From: Leucobacter celer subsp. astrifaciens | GTDB taxonomy: Bacteria > Actinomycetota > Actinomycetes > Actinomycetales > Microbacteriaceae | Length of the DNA stretch: 64,000 nucleotides | Assembly: GCF_001273835.1 (NCBI RefSeq) | Contig: NZ_JHEI01000201.1 | Span: forward strand, 1-64,000 | Reading direction: 5' to 3' | Shown here: positions 34,173-43,970 of the stretch, piece after piece | Position numbering within the stretch: the first letter of the stretch is position 1 | How the letters are laid out: each line of letters begins with the position of its first letter | Program-made: the position numbers and the translations under genes | Notes under the pieces: generated by a model | The model's input: the letters and a program-made list of their open reading frames with translations, nothing else | What the model was told of the DNA's origin: nothing | The model's database searches: none

Positions 34173-34898
34173 TCAGAAGCCGAGCCTGCGCGCCGCCTCG
34201 CGATCGGACGCGTCGAGTCGCGCGAGCGCTTCGAGGGTCGCCTCATCCGCTCCCCGCGCGCGTGCCGCCGCCAGCAAGCGACCGGTCGCGCGGGCGATCT
34301 TCGCGAAGCTGAGCGAGGGCTCGGCGCCCGCGGCGAGCAGCACCGCCTCCACACGATCCAGCACCGCGGCGTCCGCACCCGGCATCAGCTCGGCCTCCCA
34401 CTCCCGCCAGGCACGATCCACCCCCTCGATGCCGTCGGTCGCGCGCACCCGGTCGTCGGCCAGCTCCACGACCTCGCGACCGGAACCGTCCCGGAGCATC
34501 ACCACCGTGCGCTCGGTCTCGAGCCTGGCGACGGGGCGCACCTCGTCGACGGCGTCGCCGATCCTGCCGCGGATCTCATCGCGCAGCCCAGCGGGCATCC
34601 CGTCGCCCGGCGGCCACAGCAGTTCGGTCACCCCGACCTCGCCGCGCTGCTTCAGGTGCCAGCCGGCGTCCTTGCCGCCGCTCCGTTCGCGCAGCGCCAG
34701 CCCTCGACCGGCAAGGTCTCCGCGCGGTGTGTCGAAGTACCGCGCCGAGAGCCGGTGCGTCACCGGCGGCTCGGGATCCAGCCCGACCGCTCGGAAACGC
34801 TCGGCGTCGGGCAGCGGCAGTGCCGCAGACGCCTCGTACTTGCGCTCGATCTCGAGCGACTCCGATCCCGCGCCCCGCGCACCCGCCTGATCCGTCAC
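34173..34898 (-). CDS. CYTH-domain phosphohydrolase-like protein
   Basis: This 241-residue protein has the hallmark EIERKY (ExExK) at residues 16-21, which binds the metal-triphosphate substrate. The tunnel strands follow: RYFDTPRGDLAGRGLALRER, WHLKQRG, ETERTVVML, VVELADDRV. Family members are triphosphatases or adenylate cyclases of class IV. Its length fits a CYTH-only triphosphatase. It starts at GTG 34898. Confidence 0.85.
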   Translation of the reverse strand: MTDQAGARGAGSESLEIERKYEASAALPLPDAERFRAVGLDPEPPVTHRLSARYFDTPRGDLAGRGLALRERSGGKDAGWHLKQRGEVGVTELLWPPGDGMPAGLRDEIRGRIGDAVDEVRPVARLETERTVVMLRDGSGREVVELADDRVRATDGIEGVDRAWREWEAELMPGADAAVLDRVEAVLLAAGAEPSLSFAKIARATGRLLAAARARGADEATLEALARLDASDREAARRLGF

Positions 34899-34917
34899 AC
34901 CGCCAGCTTACGGGCAG

Positions 34918-35790
34918 TCAGGACGGCCGGCGCGCACCGGCCGACCACACGATTCCCGCCCCCGCGGCCACGACCAGCACGATCCCGCACACCGCCACCG
35001 GCGTGAGCAGCTGCCCCAGGAACAGCGCCCCGATCACCGTTCCGACGACGGGGTCGAAGGCGAAGAACACGCCGAGCACCCGAGCCGAGGTCAACCGGCC
35101 CGCCATCGTGTCGACAGTGAACGCGAGCGCCGTGCCGAGCAGCGCCGATGCGAGCAGCGGCAGCAGGTGCTCGGGCTGCACGAGAGGCACGGCCGGAACC
35201 GAGAACGGCAGCGTGAGGATCGCGGCGACCACGACCGACAGCGCCACGCTCGGCAGCCCGCCCTCCGACTGCCCCACCCTGGCGGCCAGCAGCGTGTACA
35301 GCCCGAACGAGGCCCCCGCGAGCGCGGCGAAGAGCATCCCGAGCGGGTCGAAGGGTCCGCCGAACCCGGCGATGAGACCCACGCCGATGATGGCGGCGAC
35401 GGCGAGCATCCCCTCCCGCGGCCGCCTCGATGCCGCAAGCGCGACCAGGCACGGCCCGAGGAAGTCGATCGTGGTGGCGACACCGAGCGGCAGCGTGTTG
35501 AAGGCGAGATAGAGGAAGGCGTTCATCGCAGCCATCGCAACGCCGTAGAGCACGATCCCGGCCCATTCCCTGCCGCTGCGGCCGCGCAGCCGGGGGCGGA
35601 ACACGACGAGCAGGATCACGGCCGCGATCGCCATGCGCACCGAGCTCGTGCCGAGCACTCCCAGCGCATCGAACAGCCCCATCGCGATAGCAGCCGACGA
35701 CTGCACACCGATCGCTCCGACGAGCACGAGGAGCATGGCACGGATCGTGGCGCGGCGCGTGATCGCCTGCGCTGCAGAGGATTGGGTCAC
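34918..35790 (-). CDS. EamA/RhtA-like transporter
   Basis: This 290-residue protein has ten hydrophobic helices in two EamA repeats. The first ends around ASRRPREG and the second carries ALAGASFGLYTLLAARVG and VFFAFDPVVGTVIGALFLGQ. It resembles RhtA threonine/homoserine exporters. It starts at GTG 35790. It is divergent from the hypothetical gene at 35824, with only 33 bases between starts, so the two promoters overlap. Confidence 0.82.
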   Translation of the reverse strand: MTQSSAAQAITRRATIRAMLLVLVGAIGVQSSAAIAMGLFDALGVLGTSSVRMAIAAVILLVVFRPRLRGRSGREWAGIVLYGVAMAAMNAFLYLAFNTLPLGVATTIDFLGPCLVALAASRRPREGMLAVAAIIGVGLIAGFGGPFDPLGMLFAALAGASFGLYTLLAARVGQSEGGLPSVALSVVVAAILTLPFSVPAVPLVQPEHLLPLLASALLGTALAFTVDTMAGRLTSARVLGVFFAFDPVVGTVIGALFLGQLLTPVAVCGIVLVVAAGAGIVWSAGARRPS

Positions 35791-35811
35791 CAGCAACAGT
35801 CTATCCGCGGA

Positions 35812-35824
35812 TACACTGGCCGGG
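35812..35824 (+). promoter_or_regulatory. -10 box giving a leaderless transcript
   Basis: TACACT (35812-35817) sits six bases before the GTG at 35824, leaving no room for a ribosome site. This matches the arrangement at fmdB, serC and the XPB gene. Confidence 0.45.
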
Positions 35825-36381
35825 TGACGGCTAGGCAGATCGGCGGGACTGAGCGGATCGGTGCCGCTGAACGCGCGATGCGCGGGTGCGCCGAAGCCGC
35901 CGAGCGACTGCGAGGCGCCGGAGTGCCGGCCGAGGCGCTCGCCGAGTACGTCGCCCCCAAGCGGGTGCTGCTGTGGACCCGACCGGCGACCATGCGCTCC
36001 CTGGGCGAGGCGTGGCGGATCGGGCCGCTGCTGCTCGGCGCCGCCGGGGAGCTCTACGCGCTGGGGCACGCCACTCGAGCGGCCGAGCGCGGGCGGCCCG
36101 GATATCAGTCGCTGTCGCGCGAGGCGCGCCGGGAGATCGCGGCCGCGGCACTGCGCGGAGGATACTCCGACGGCACGCCGGTGAACTACGACGCGGTGCG
36201 CATCCCGCTCTCGGCGGAGGAGAGCCTCGAGGCCTCCGACCACTCCCCCGAGCTGCCCGTGGGGTACGCCGACGGAGAGTTCCGCGTGCGCTGGCAGCCC
36301 GGCGCCCCGCTGCAGGGTGCGCCGACGCTGGCGGACTTCCTCGCAGAGCGCATCGAGCTGCTGATCGCGCCGCCGTTCTGA
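35824..36381 (+). CDS. conserved-looking hypothetical protein
   Basis: This 185-residue soluble protein has an Ala/Arg-rich helical N-terminus (MRGCAEAAERLRGAGVPAEA), a middle block GPLLLGAAGELYALGHATRA and the sequence SLSREARREIAAAALRGGYS. No membrane segment or catalytic motif is evident and I recognise no characterised family. The orderly composition and -10 box support it as real. Confidence 0.65.
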   Translation: MTARQIGGTERIGAAERAMRGCAEAAERLRGAGVPAEALAEYVAPKRVLLWTRPATMRSLGEAWRIGPLLLGAAGELYALGHATRAAERGRPGYQSLSREARREIAAAALRGGYSDGTPVNYDAVRIPLSAEESLEASDHSPELPVGYADGEFRVRWQPGAPLQGAPTLADFLAERIELLIAPPF

Positions 36382-36643
36382 GCGCGCTCCCCGGATCATC
36401 CGCTCCCATCACTGCCGGAAGCGCGGCTGATCCGGCACCGATTGCGTCCGGCGGTCCCTCTCGACCGGCGGGTCCCGATTCGTCGCCTTCACGGGCTCCG
36501 ACGAGCCACTTCTTCTTTCACGCAGAAATTTCGAGAATCTTCACCCCTGTATCGGCCATTTAGGACCTTGTTTCTTGGGAATAGTGAGAAGTAGCCACTC
36601 AAGGCCTGGTGAATTTAGCCGACACGACACAAAAGGAATCATC

Positions 36644-38239
36644 ATGACTGCGTTCCAAGACGATATCGAGGCAGTGAAGGCCCTCAAGGAGCAGAACGGC
36701 TCCAGCTGGGATGCGATCAGCCCCGAGTACGTCGCCCGCATGCGGGCGCAGAACCGTTTCAAGACCGGTCTCGAGATCGCCCAGTACACCGCGGACATCA
36801 TGCGCCGCGACATGACCGAGTACGACGCCGACTCGTCGGTCTACACCCAGTCGCTCGGCGTCTGGCACGGCTTCATCGGACAGCAGAAGCTGATCTCGAT
36901 CAAGAAGCACCTCAAGAGCACCAACAAGCGCTACCTCTACCTCTCCGGCTGGATGGTCGCCGCCCTGCGCTCGGAGTTCGGCCCGCTCCCCGACCAGTCG
37001 ATGCACGAGAAGACCTCGGTGCCCGCCCTCATCGAGGAGCTCTACACCTTCCTCCGCCAGGCCGACGCCCGCGAGCTCGACCTGCTCTTCACGCAGCTCG
37101 ACGAGGCGCGAGTCGCGGGTGACGAGACCGCCGTCGAGTTCGTCCAGTCGCAGATCGACAACCACGAGACCCACGTCGTGCCGATCATCGCCGACATCGA
37201 CGCCGGCTTCGGCAACCCCGAGGCGACCTACCTCCTCGCCAAGAAGATGATCGAGGCCGGCGCGTGCGCCATCCAGATCGAGAACCAGGTCTCCGATGAG
37301 AAGCAGTGCGGCCACCAGGACGGCAAGGTCACCGTGCCGCACGAGGACTTCATCGCGAAGCTCAACGCGGTCCGCTACGCGTTCCTCGAGCTCGGCATCG
37401 ACAATGGCGTGATCGTCGCGCGCACCGACTCGCTCGGCGCCGGACTCACCCAGAAGCTCGCCGTCACGAGCGCCCCCGGCGACCTCGGTGACCAGTACAA
37501 CTCCTTCCTCGACGTCGAGGAGATCTCGGGAGAGGAACTCGGCAACGGCGACGTCGTCATCAAGCGCGACGGCAAGCTGCTGCGCCCGAAGCGCCTCGCC
37601 AGCAACCTCTACCAGTTCCGCCAGGGCACCGGCGAGGACCGCTGCGTGCTGGACTGCATCACGTCGCTGCGGAACGGCGCCGACCTGCTCTGGATCGAGA
37701 CCGAGAAGCCTCACGTCGAGCAGATCGCAGGCATGGTCGACCGGATCCGCGAGGAGATCCCGAACGCGAAGCTCGTCTACAACAACAGCCCGTCGTTCAA
37801 CTGGACCCTCAACTTCCGCCAGCAGGCCTACGATCAGCTCGTGGAGCAGGGCGAGGACGTCTCGGCGTACGATCGCGACAAGCTCATGAGCATCGAGTAC
37901 GACGGCACCGAGCTCGCACAGCTCGCCGACGAGAAGATCCGCACCTTCCAGCGCGACGGCTCCGCCCGAGCCGGCATCTTCCACCACCTGATCACCCTGC
38001 CGACGTACCACACGGCGGCTCTGTCGACCGACAACCTCGCCAAGGGCTACTTCGGCGACGAGGGCATGCTCGCCTACGTTCGCGACGTGCAGCGCCAGGA
38101 GATCCGTCAGGGGATCGCCACGGTGAAGCACCAGAACATGGCCGGCAGCGACATCGGCGACAACCACAAGGAGTACTTCGCCGGCGACGCAGCCCTCAAG
38201 GCCGGCGGCAAGGACAACACGATGAACCAGTTCGGCTGA
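36644..38239 (+). CDS. aceA: isocitrate lyase
   Basis: This 531-residue enzyme cleaves isocitrate to glyoxylate and succinate, the first glyoxylate-shunt step. ADIDAGFGNPEATY contains metal-binding aspartates. The catalytic loop reads EKQCGHQDGK (the cysteine of the KKCGH motif, here KQCGH), followed by VARTDSLGA and YNNSPSFNW. The length and KQCGH form match the longer isocitrate lyase subgroup. AAAAGGAATC precedes the ATG. Malate synthase is not in the window. Confidence 0.95.
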   Translation: MTAFQDDIEAVKALKEQNGSSWDAISPEYVARMRAQNRFKTGLEIAQYTADIMRRDMTEYDADSSVYTQSLGVWHGFIGQQKLISIKKHLKSTNKRYLYLSGWMVAALRSEFGPLPDQSMHEKTSVPALIEELYTFLRQADARELDLLFTQLDEARVAGDETAVEFVQSQIDNHETHVVPIIADIDAGFGNPEATYLLAKKMIEAGACAIQIENQVSDEKQCGHQDGKVTVPHEDFIAKLNAVRYAFLELGIDNGVIVARTDSLGAGLTQKLAVTSAPGDLGDQYNSFLDVEEISGEELGNGDVVIKRDGKLLRPKRLASNLYQFRQGTGEDRCVLDCITSLRNGADLLWIETEKPHVEQIAGMVDRIREEIPNAKLVYNNSPSFNWTLNFRQQAYDQLVEQGEDVSAYDRDKLMSIEYDGTELAQLADEKIRTFQRDGSARAGIFHHLITLPTYHTAALSTDNLAKGYFGDEGMLAYVRDVQRQEIRQGIATVKHQNMAGSDIGDNHKEYFAGDAALKAGGKDNTMNQFG

Positions 38240-38260
38240 TTCGCTCCGTCTGATCCTTCT

Positions 38261-38294
38261 GAACGGGATCCCGGCTTCGGCCGGGATCCCGTTC
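38261..38294 (+). terminator. aceA terminator with TTCG tetraloop
   Basis: Fifteen bases (38261-38275) pair perfectly with 38280-38294 around a stable C(TTCG)G tetraloop, followed by a short T-rich patch. It lies 21 bases after the aceA stop. Confidence 0.85.
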
Positions 38295-38377
38295 GCATTT
38301 TCCGGCGCCCCGTCCGCTCAGCGCGACGTGCACTGCTAGACTCGATCTTCGGTGCGAGGCCCCGGCCCCCGCCACAC

Positions 38378-38450
38378 GCCTTGGTAGCTCAGTGGATAGA
38401 GCACTTCTCTCCTAAAGAAGGTGTCGGAGGTTCGATTCCTCTCCAGGGCA
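38378..38450 (+). tRNA. tRNA-Arg (CCT)
   Basis: Cloverleaf: acceptor GCCTTGG/CCAGGGC (one T-G pair), D-arm GCTC/GAGC, anticodon arm CTTCT-CTCCTAA-AGAAG with anticodon CCT, T-arm GGAGG-TTCGATT-CCTCT, discriminator A. CCA is not encoded. A TAGACT -10 box lies at 38337-38342. Confidence 0.93.
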
Positions 38451-38522
38451 CGAACTCCAGCGGAAGCATCGCTCCTGCGCATCCCCCCCTGGCAGAGCCC
38501 TCCCCACCCACCGCCCTGCGTT

Positions 38523-38577
38523 CGCGCGCCAGTAGTTGTCACCAAAACGGACGCGAAGCAGCAACTACTGACGCGCG
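38523..38577. repeat. 55-bp palindromic repeat, copy 1
   Basis: The outer arms cgcgcgccagtagttg and caactactgacgcgcg are inverted, with caccaaaacggacgcg-type sequence between. A second copy lies at 47312-47366 with the same arms and the same TGTCACCAAA start to the loop. The remainder of 38451-38644 holds no gene. Confidence 0.7.
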
Positions 38578-38644
38578 TGGCGGAGGGGTCACGGGTGGGC
38601 GGGCGCGAGCGGACAGGTTCCGCCGCGGCGACACCCGGATACGC

Positions 38645-38680
38645 TGAGAGCGGGCGGGGTCGAAACCCCGCCCGCTCTCA
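38645..38680. terminator. 16-bp perfect hairpin after the NlpC/P60 gene
   Basis: Bases 38645-38660 pair perfectly with 38665-38680 around CGAA. It is 16 bases beyond the stop of the minus-strand NlpC/P60 gene and is its likely terminator. Confidence 0.8.
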
Positions 38681-38696
38681 GAAGCTGCGTGTGCGA

Positions 38697-39419
38697 TCAG
38701 CCGAAGCGCACGACTCCGTCGGGAGCGCCGTCGATGAACGCGCTGGCGACGACGGTCTGGTTGCCGCCGTATCCGCCGTGCACGGCCTGGCCGTTGCCGA
38801 TGTAGACGGCCACGTGACGACCCGACCAGATGAGCACGTCGCCCGGTGCGTAGTCGCCGCTAGTGACGAGCGTGCCACCGAGACCGGTGTACTCTCCGAC
38901 CTGCGTGCCGAGGTCACCGGCCGGAATGCCGATGGCCCGCAGCGAGCGCTCCACGAGCGCCGTGCAGTCCTGGAACTGGCCGAGCTGCGCGAGAGCCGCG
39001 TTCACGATGCCCTGGGCGCCCTCGCCTGCCGGCACGTCCTTGCCCGAGTACGCCTGCGTGGCCTCCTGGTCGGCTGCAGCGGCAGCCGCCTGCTCCTCGG
39101 CGAGACGGGCTGCTTCCGCGGCCTCCTCGGCCAGGCGCTCCTCTTCGAGGATCTCCGCGCTCACCTCGCCGTTGGGGGCGACGAGCGGCAGCACCGTGTC
39201 GTCGACGTCAACGGTCTTGAGGGTCTGAGCCGCGGCGAAGCCGTCGGGCACTCCCTCGGGCTCGGGCGCGGTGGCGTAGGCCGGGAGGCTGAAGGTGCCC
39301 ACCAGGCCGAAGCTGAGCGCTGCGGCACCGGCCATCTGAGCGATTCGCTTCGCCTTCGCCGAAGCCGGCTTCGCGGCGTCGCCGGAAAGCACGACTTCCG
39401 TGCTGGGGTTCTGAATCAC
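38697..39419 (-). CDS. secreted NlpC/P60-type peptidoglycan hydrolase
   Basis: This 240-residue protein has a signal peptide (AALSFGLVGTFSLPAYATA, cleavage near residue 50). An Ala/Glu coiled-coil-like spacer (about 85-118) leads to an NlpC/P60 domain at about 130-240. The catalytic cysteine lies in QDCTALVERSL and the histidine in GRHVAVYIGNG. The usual DCSG is DCTA here, a mild variation. It probably cuts peptide stems in the wall. It starts at GTG 39419. Confidence 0.88.
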   Translation of the reverse strand: MIQNPSTEVVLSGDAAKPASAKAKRIAQMAGAAALSFGLVGTFSLPAYATAPEPEGVPDGFAAAQTLKTVDVDDTVLPLVAPNGEVSAEILEEERLAEEAAEAARLAEEQAAAAAADQEATQAYSGKDVPAGEGAQGIVNAALAQLGQFQDCTALVERSLRAIGIPAGDLGTQVGEYTGLGGTLVTSGDYAPGDVLIWSGRHVAVYIGNGQAVHGGYGGNQTVVASAFIDGAPDGVVRFG

Positions 39420-39589
39420 GAGAATAATCTGCCTAACGTTCGCTTACGGTTCTCATTTCCGAGAAACGGCCCTTTCGGGCCGCGACCGTTCAAGGGTAAC
39501 TGAAGATCTCGGGAATGTCACGTTCCGGTCACGAAACCTTCAACATGCCTTGAAACTTGGCGTTTTCTCCAGGAATCGAGATGTGTTCG

Positions 39590-39609
39590 TTCTCTCGATA
39601 TCGAGAGAA
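39590..39609. promoter_or_regulatory. 20-bp perfect palindrome upstream of the NlpC/P60 gene
   Basis: ttctctcgatatcgagagaa is self-complementary over its whole length and lies 171 bases upstream of the NlpC/P60 start. It could be an operator for a dimeric regulator. The surrounding 39420-39851 gap holds otherwise only a repeat-rich segment (39757-39850). Confidence 0.4.
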
Positions 39610-39756
39610 AAGCGGAGGCCGTAGCCGACGGTGCCGCGGGTCGGGACGGCGCGAGGATCCTGCGGCTTCGCGCAGGATGACGGGGAGGTGACGCGCAGGG
39701 TGATGGGGAGGGACCGGCCGGGCGCTGGGTCGAACCCGGGGAGTCCGGGCTTCGAT

Positions 39757-39850
39757 GCTTCGACTCGGCTCCGCCTCGCTCCACACGCCGCTGCTCGCTC
39801 AATCGGCGGGGCGCTCGCTCAACCAGCGGGCGGGCCGCTCGACCAGCGGG
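39757..39850. repeat. cttcgactcg / gctcaaccagcggg repeat cluster
   Basis: Several degenerate, near-tandem copies of gctcgctcaaccagcgggc and cttcgactcggctccgcctc end just after the gdhA stop. They are related to the segment at 32004-32048. Non-coding, and possibly a transcription end signal by secondary structure. Confidence 0.5.
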
Positions 39851-39851
39851 C

Positions 39852-41204
<1,353 letters not shown>

Positions 41205-41304
41205 ATTCGACTCCTCGGTCTATCAACTCCATTGTGGACCGCCCTCTCGGGCATCTCCGGATGCTTCTTCCGCGCTCGCGGCGGTGCCGCGGCGGCGTCG
41301 CGGT

Positions 41305-41997
41305 CTAGACCGAGACGAAGATGTGGGCCGCGACGTCGCTCGGCAGGTCGAGCGCTTCGCTCGATCCCGCAACCTCGACGTGCACCACGTCGCCTCGGCG
41401 CGTGAAGGTCGCAGTGCTGCCCGGCAGCACGCCGGCTCCCGCGAGCTGCTCGAGCAGCTCGGGGTCGACCTGCAGCGGCTCGGCGAGGCGCTTGATGTGA
41501 GCGGTCACCGGCTCCTCGGGATCGATGAGCAGCTCGGCGATGCCGACGACGCCGGTCTGGAACGAACCCGCGCGCAACGCGCCGAGTTCGTCGAGACCGG
41601 GAATCGGGTTGCCGTAGGGGGACTCGGTGGGGTGCCCGAGGATCCCGAGCAGTTTGCGCTCGACACGCTCGCTCATCACGTGCTCCCAGCGGCACGCCTC
41701 CTCGTGCACGTACGCCCACTCGAGACCGATGACGTCGGCGAGCAGGCGCTCGGCCAGGCGGTGCTTGCGCATGACGTGCACGGCCTTGGTGCGCCCATCG
41801 GGCGTGAGCTCGAGGCGGCGGTCGTCGGTCACGATGACCAGGCCGTCGCGCTCCATGCGCCCGACGGTCTGGGACACGGTGGGGCCGGAGTGGCCGAGTC
41901 GCTCCGAGATGCGAGCGCGCAGGGGAACGATCCCTTCCTCCTCGAGTTCGAGGATCGTGCGAAGGTACATCTCGGTCGTGTCGATCAGGTCCGTCAT
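41305..41997 (-). CDS. DtxR/IdeR-type metal-dependent repressor
   Basis: This 230-residue regulator has an N-terminal winged helix (ISERLGHSGPTVSQTVGRME), the dimerisation/metal domain (HRLAERLLADVIGLEWAYVHEEACRWEHVMSE, with the His/Glu/Cys/His metal ligands) and a C-terminal SH3-like domain (about 150-230). The C-x-x-x-H arrangement and SH3 domain favour an iron-sensing DtxR/IdeR rather than MntR. A DtxR-type box lies directly upstream, suggesting autoregulation. GAGGA precedes the ATG. Confidence 0.9.
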   Translation of the reverse strand: MTDLIDTTEMYLRTILELEEEGIVPLRARISERLGHSGPTVSQTVGRMERDGLVIVTDDRRLELTPDGRTKAVHVMRKHRLAERLLADVIGLEWAYVHEEACRWEHVMSERVERKLLGILGHPTESPYGNPIPGLDELGALRAGSFQTGVVGIAELLIDPEEPVTAHIKRLAEPLQVDPELLEQLAGAGVLPGSTATFTRRGDVVHVEVAGSSEALDLPSDVAAHIFVSV

Positions 41998-42014
41998 CGC
42001 CGTCCTCTCATGAC

Positions 42015-42028
42015 TTAGGCTCGCCTAA
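42015..42028. promoter_or_regulatory. DtxR/IdeR-type iron box
   Basis: TTAGG-N4-CCTAA forms the core dyad of the DtxR box, 18-31 bases upstream of the regulator's own start. The flanking positions also keep partial symmetry (CTTAGGCTCGCCTAAC). Confidence 0.65.
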
Positions 42029-42171
42029 CACACTAGAGCATCCGGCACCGGTTTCCCGACTCTTCTCGGTCGGCGATCTCACTCTCTCCGAGAACGCCCG
42101 GTCGCCATTCGCGTGCGACGATCCCGCGCGCACCGGACGTGCCCACGCACCTTGGACCTGTCCGACTCTCG

Positions 42172-42185
42172 TAGAATCGTGCATA
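42172..42185 (+). promoter_or_regulatory. -10 box giving a leaderless serC transcript
   Basis: TAGAAT (42172-42177) is seven bases before the serC ATG. A TTGGAC hexamer at 42152 is closer than the usual 17 bases. No ribosome site precedes the ATG. Confidence 0.5.
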
Positions 42186-43303
42186 TGGCCGATATCATCA
42201 TCCCTGCTGAACTCCTGCCCACCGACGGTCGCTTCGGATGCGGCCCTTCCAAGGTGCGGGGTGAGCAGCTCGACTTCCTCGCGTCGCTTCAGCCGGGCGT
42301 GCTCGGCACCTCGCACCGGCAGGCGCCCGTGAAGAACCTCGTCGGTAGCGTGCGCGAGGGGCTCGCCGAACTCTTCCGGGCACCCGAGGGCTACGAGATC
42401 CTGCTGGCCAACGGCGGGGCCACGACGTTCTGGGATTCGGCGGTGCACTCGCTCATCGAGCGCCGCAGCCAGCACCTGACGTTCGGCGAGTTCGGCGCGA
42501 AGTTCGCGAAGGCCGCTGCCGCCGCTCCGTTCCTCGAGGATCCCGACGTGCGCACGGCCGATGCCGGCTCGCGCTCGCAGGCCGAGGCCATCGCCGGCGT
42601 GGACGTCTACGCCTACCCGCACAACGAGACCTCCACCGGCGTGATGGCGCCCGTGCGCCGCGTGGCAGGCGACGCGGGATCGCTCACCGTCGTCGACGCG
42701 ACGAGCGGCGCAGGCGGGATCGACTTCGACGCGAACGAGGCCGACGTCTACTACTTCTCTCCGCAGAAGAACTTCGCCTCCGACGGCGGCCTGTGGTTCG
42801 CGCTCGTCTCGCCCGCGGCGATCGAGCGGATCGAGCGCGTCACCGCCTCGGGCAGGTACATTCCGGAGACCCTCAACCTCGCGGGCGCCATCGAGAACTC
42901 CCGCAAGAACCAGACGCTCAACACCCCGGCGCTCGCGACGCTCGCGCTCATGGACGATCAGGTGCGCTGGATCAACGGCAAGGGCGGTCTCGCCTGGGCC
43001 GCCGCTCGCACCGCGGAGTCGTCGGGCGTGCTCTACGACTGGGCCGAGCGCACCGCGGTGGCCACGCCGTTCGTGGCGGATCCGGATCACCGCTCGCAGG
43101 TGGTCGTGACCATCGACTTCGATGACGCCGTGGATGCCGCCGCCATCTCGAAGACGCTGCGTGCGAACGGGGTCGTCGACACCGAGCCCTACCGCAAGCT
43201 CGGTCGCAACCAGCTGCGCATCGCGACCTTCACCGCGATCGAGCCCGACGACGTGCGGGCGCTCACCGGCGCGATCGACTACGTGCTCGAGCGCCTGGTC
43301 TGA
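42185..43303 (+). CDS. serC: phosphoserine aminotransferase
   Basis: This 372-residue PLP enzyme transfers the amino group from glutamate to phosphohydroxypyruvate in serine synthesis. The actinobacterial subfamily N-terminus DGRFGCGPSKVR is present, GTSHRQAPVKNLV follows, and the PLP-binding lysine is in YYFSPQKNFASDGG. The C-terminal domain ends in a typical LRIATFTAIEPDDV block. I use ATG 42185; the frame is open further upstream without a start signal. Confidence 0.95.
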   Translation: MADIIIPAELLPTDGRFGCGPSKVRGEQLDFLASLQPGVLGTSHRQAPVKNLVGSVREGLAELFRAPEGYEILLANGGATTFWDSAVHSLIERRSQHLTFGEFGAKFAKAAAAAPFLEDPDVRTADAGSRSQAEAIAGVDVYAYPHNETSTGVMAPVRRVAGDAGSLTVVDATSGAGGIDFDANEADVYYFSPQKNFASDGGLWFALVSPAAIERIERVTASGRYIPETLNLAGAIENSRKNQTLNTPALATLALMDDQVRWINGKGGLAWAAARTAESSGVLYDWAERTAVATPFVADPDHRSQVVVTIDFDDAVDAAAISKTLRANGVVDTEPYRKLGRNQLRIATFTAIEPDDVRALTGAIDYVLERLV

Positions 43304-43378
43304 TCCGCTCCGGGCATCGTCCGGGTGCGCCGCACCGGATGGGAGCAGTTGCAGGTCCTCCGCATCACGCGGCAGGAA

Positions 43379-43426
43379 CAGCGGCACTTCCGAATCGGCC
43401 CGCGGGCCGATTCGGAAGTGCCGCTG
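43379..43426. terminator. perfect 48-bp palindrome downstream of serC
   Basis: Bases 43379-43402 are the exact reverse complement of 43403-43426, with no loop. It lies 76 bases after the serC stop and could act as a terminator in both directions. From 43427 to 43970 I see no gene: the open frames there lack start signals and family resemblance. Confidence 0.65.
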
Positions 43427-43970
43427 AGTGCTGCCGGGCTCGGTCGCAGCCGCCACCGGTCCGAGTCCGACAGCCGAGCGGGTGCGTCTCATGCCGACCC
43501 GATTCGATGAGCCCTGAGAAGTGCATCGAATCGAGGACCGGCAGCGACACGGGTGTCTCCGCTCAGGTACGGGACGGAGAGAAGCCGGGGAAGGACCGCT
43601 CTCCGTCCCGGTCCATCAGCTGATCGCCGGGGGCGACCAGCACGACATGGGGAGCGCCTTCCTGCGCTCGGCGGAACGAGACGCCGTGTGCCGCGGAGCG
43701 CCGAGAGGAATCGATGCGTCGAGCCCGTTCCCCGGACGCCCGAGGAGTGTTCTCCGCCGAGCACTCTGAGACTTCATGGCGTCCTCGCTTCCCGTGATTC
43801 ACGGGGATGCGTGTCATGGGCCGATGCCCGACTCCCCGTTGTACGAGAAGGCTATGAAGCGATCAGGATCCGGGGATCCGTGGAAAATACGTACTTCGAA
43901 TTCTGGTCCATTCGGCACGCCTCAAGAACCCGGCCCGAGGGGGTCCGGCCGCGATGTCGGAGCGGACGTT

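Noticed and set aside
39420..39540. Possible c-di-AMP (ydaO) riboswitch in the leader of the NlpC/P60 gene
   Set aside because: Wall hydrolases often carry one, but the conserved ydaO blocks are not visible in this leader.
43427..43970. Overlapping open frames of 60-200 codons after serC
   Set aside because: No ribosome site, conflicting strands, no family resemblance. Called gene-free.
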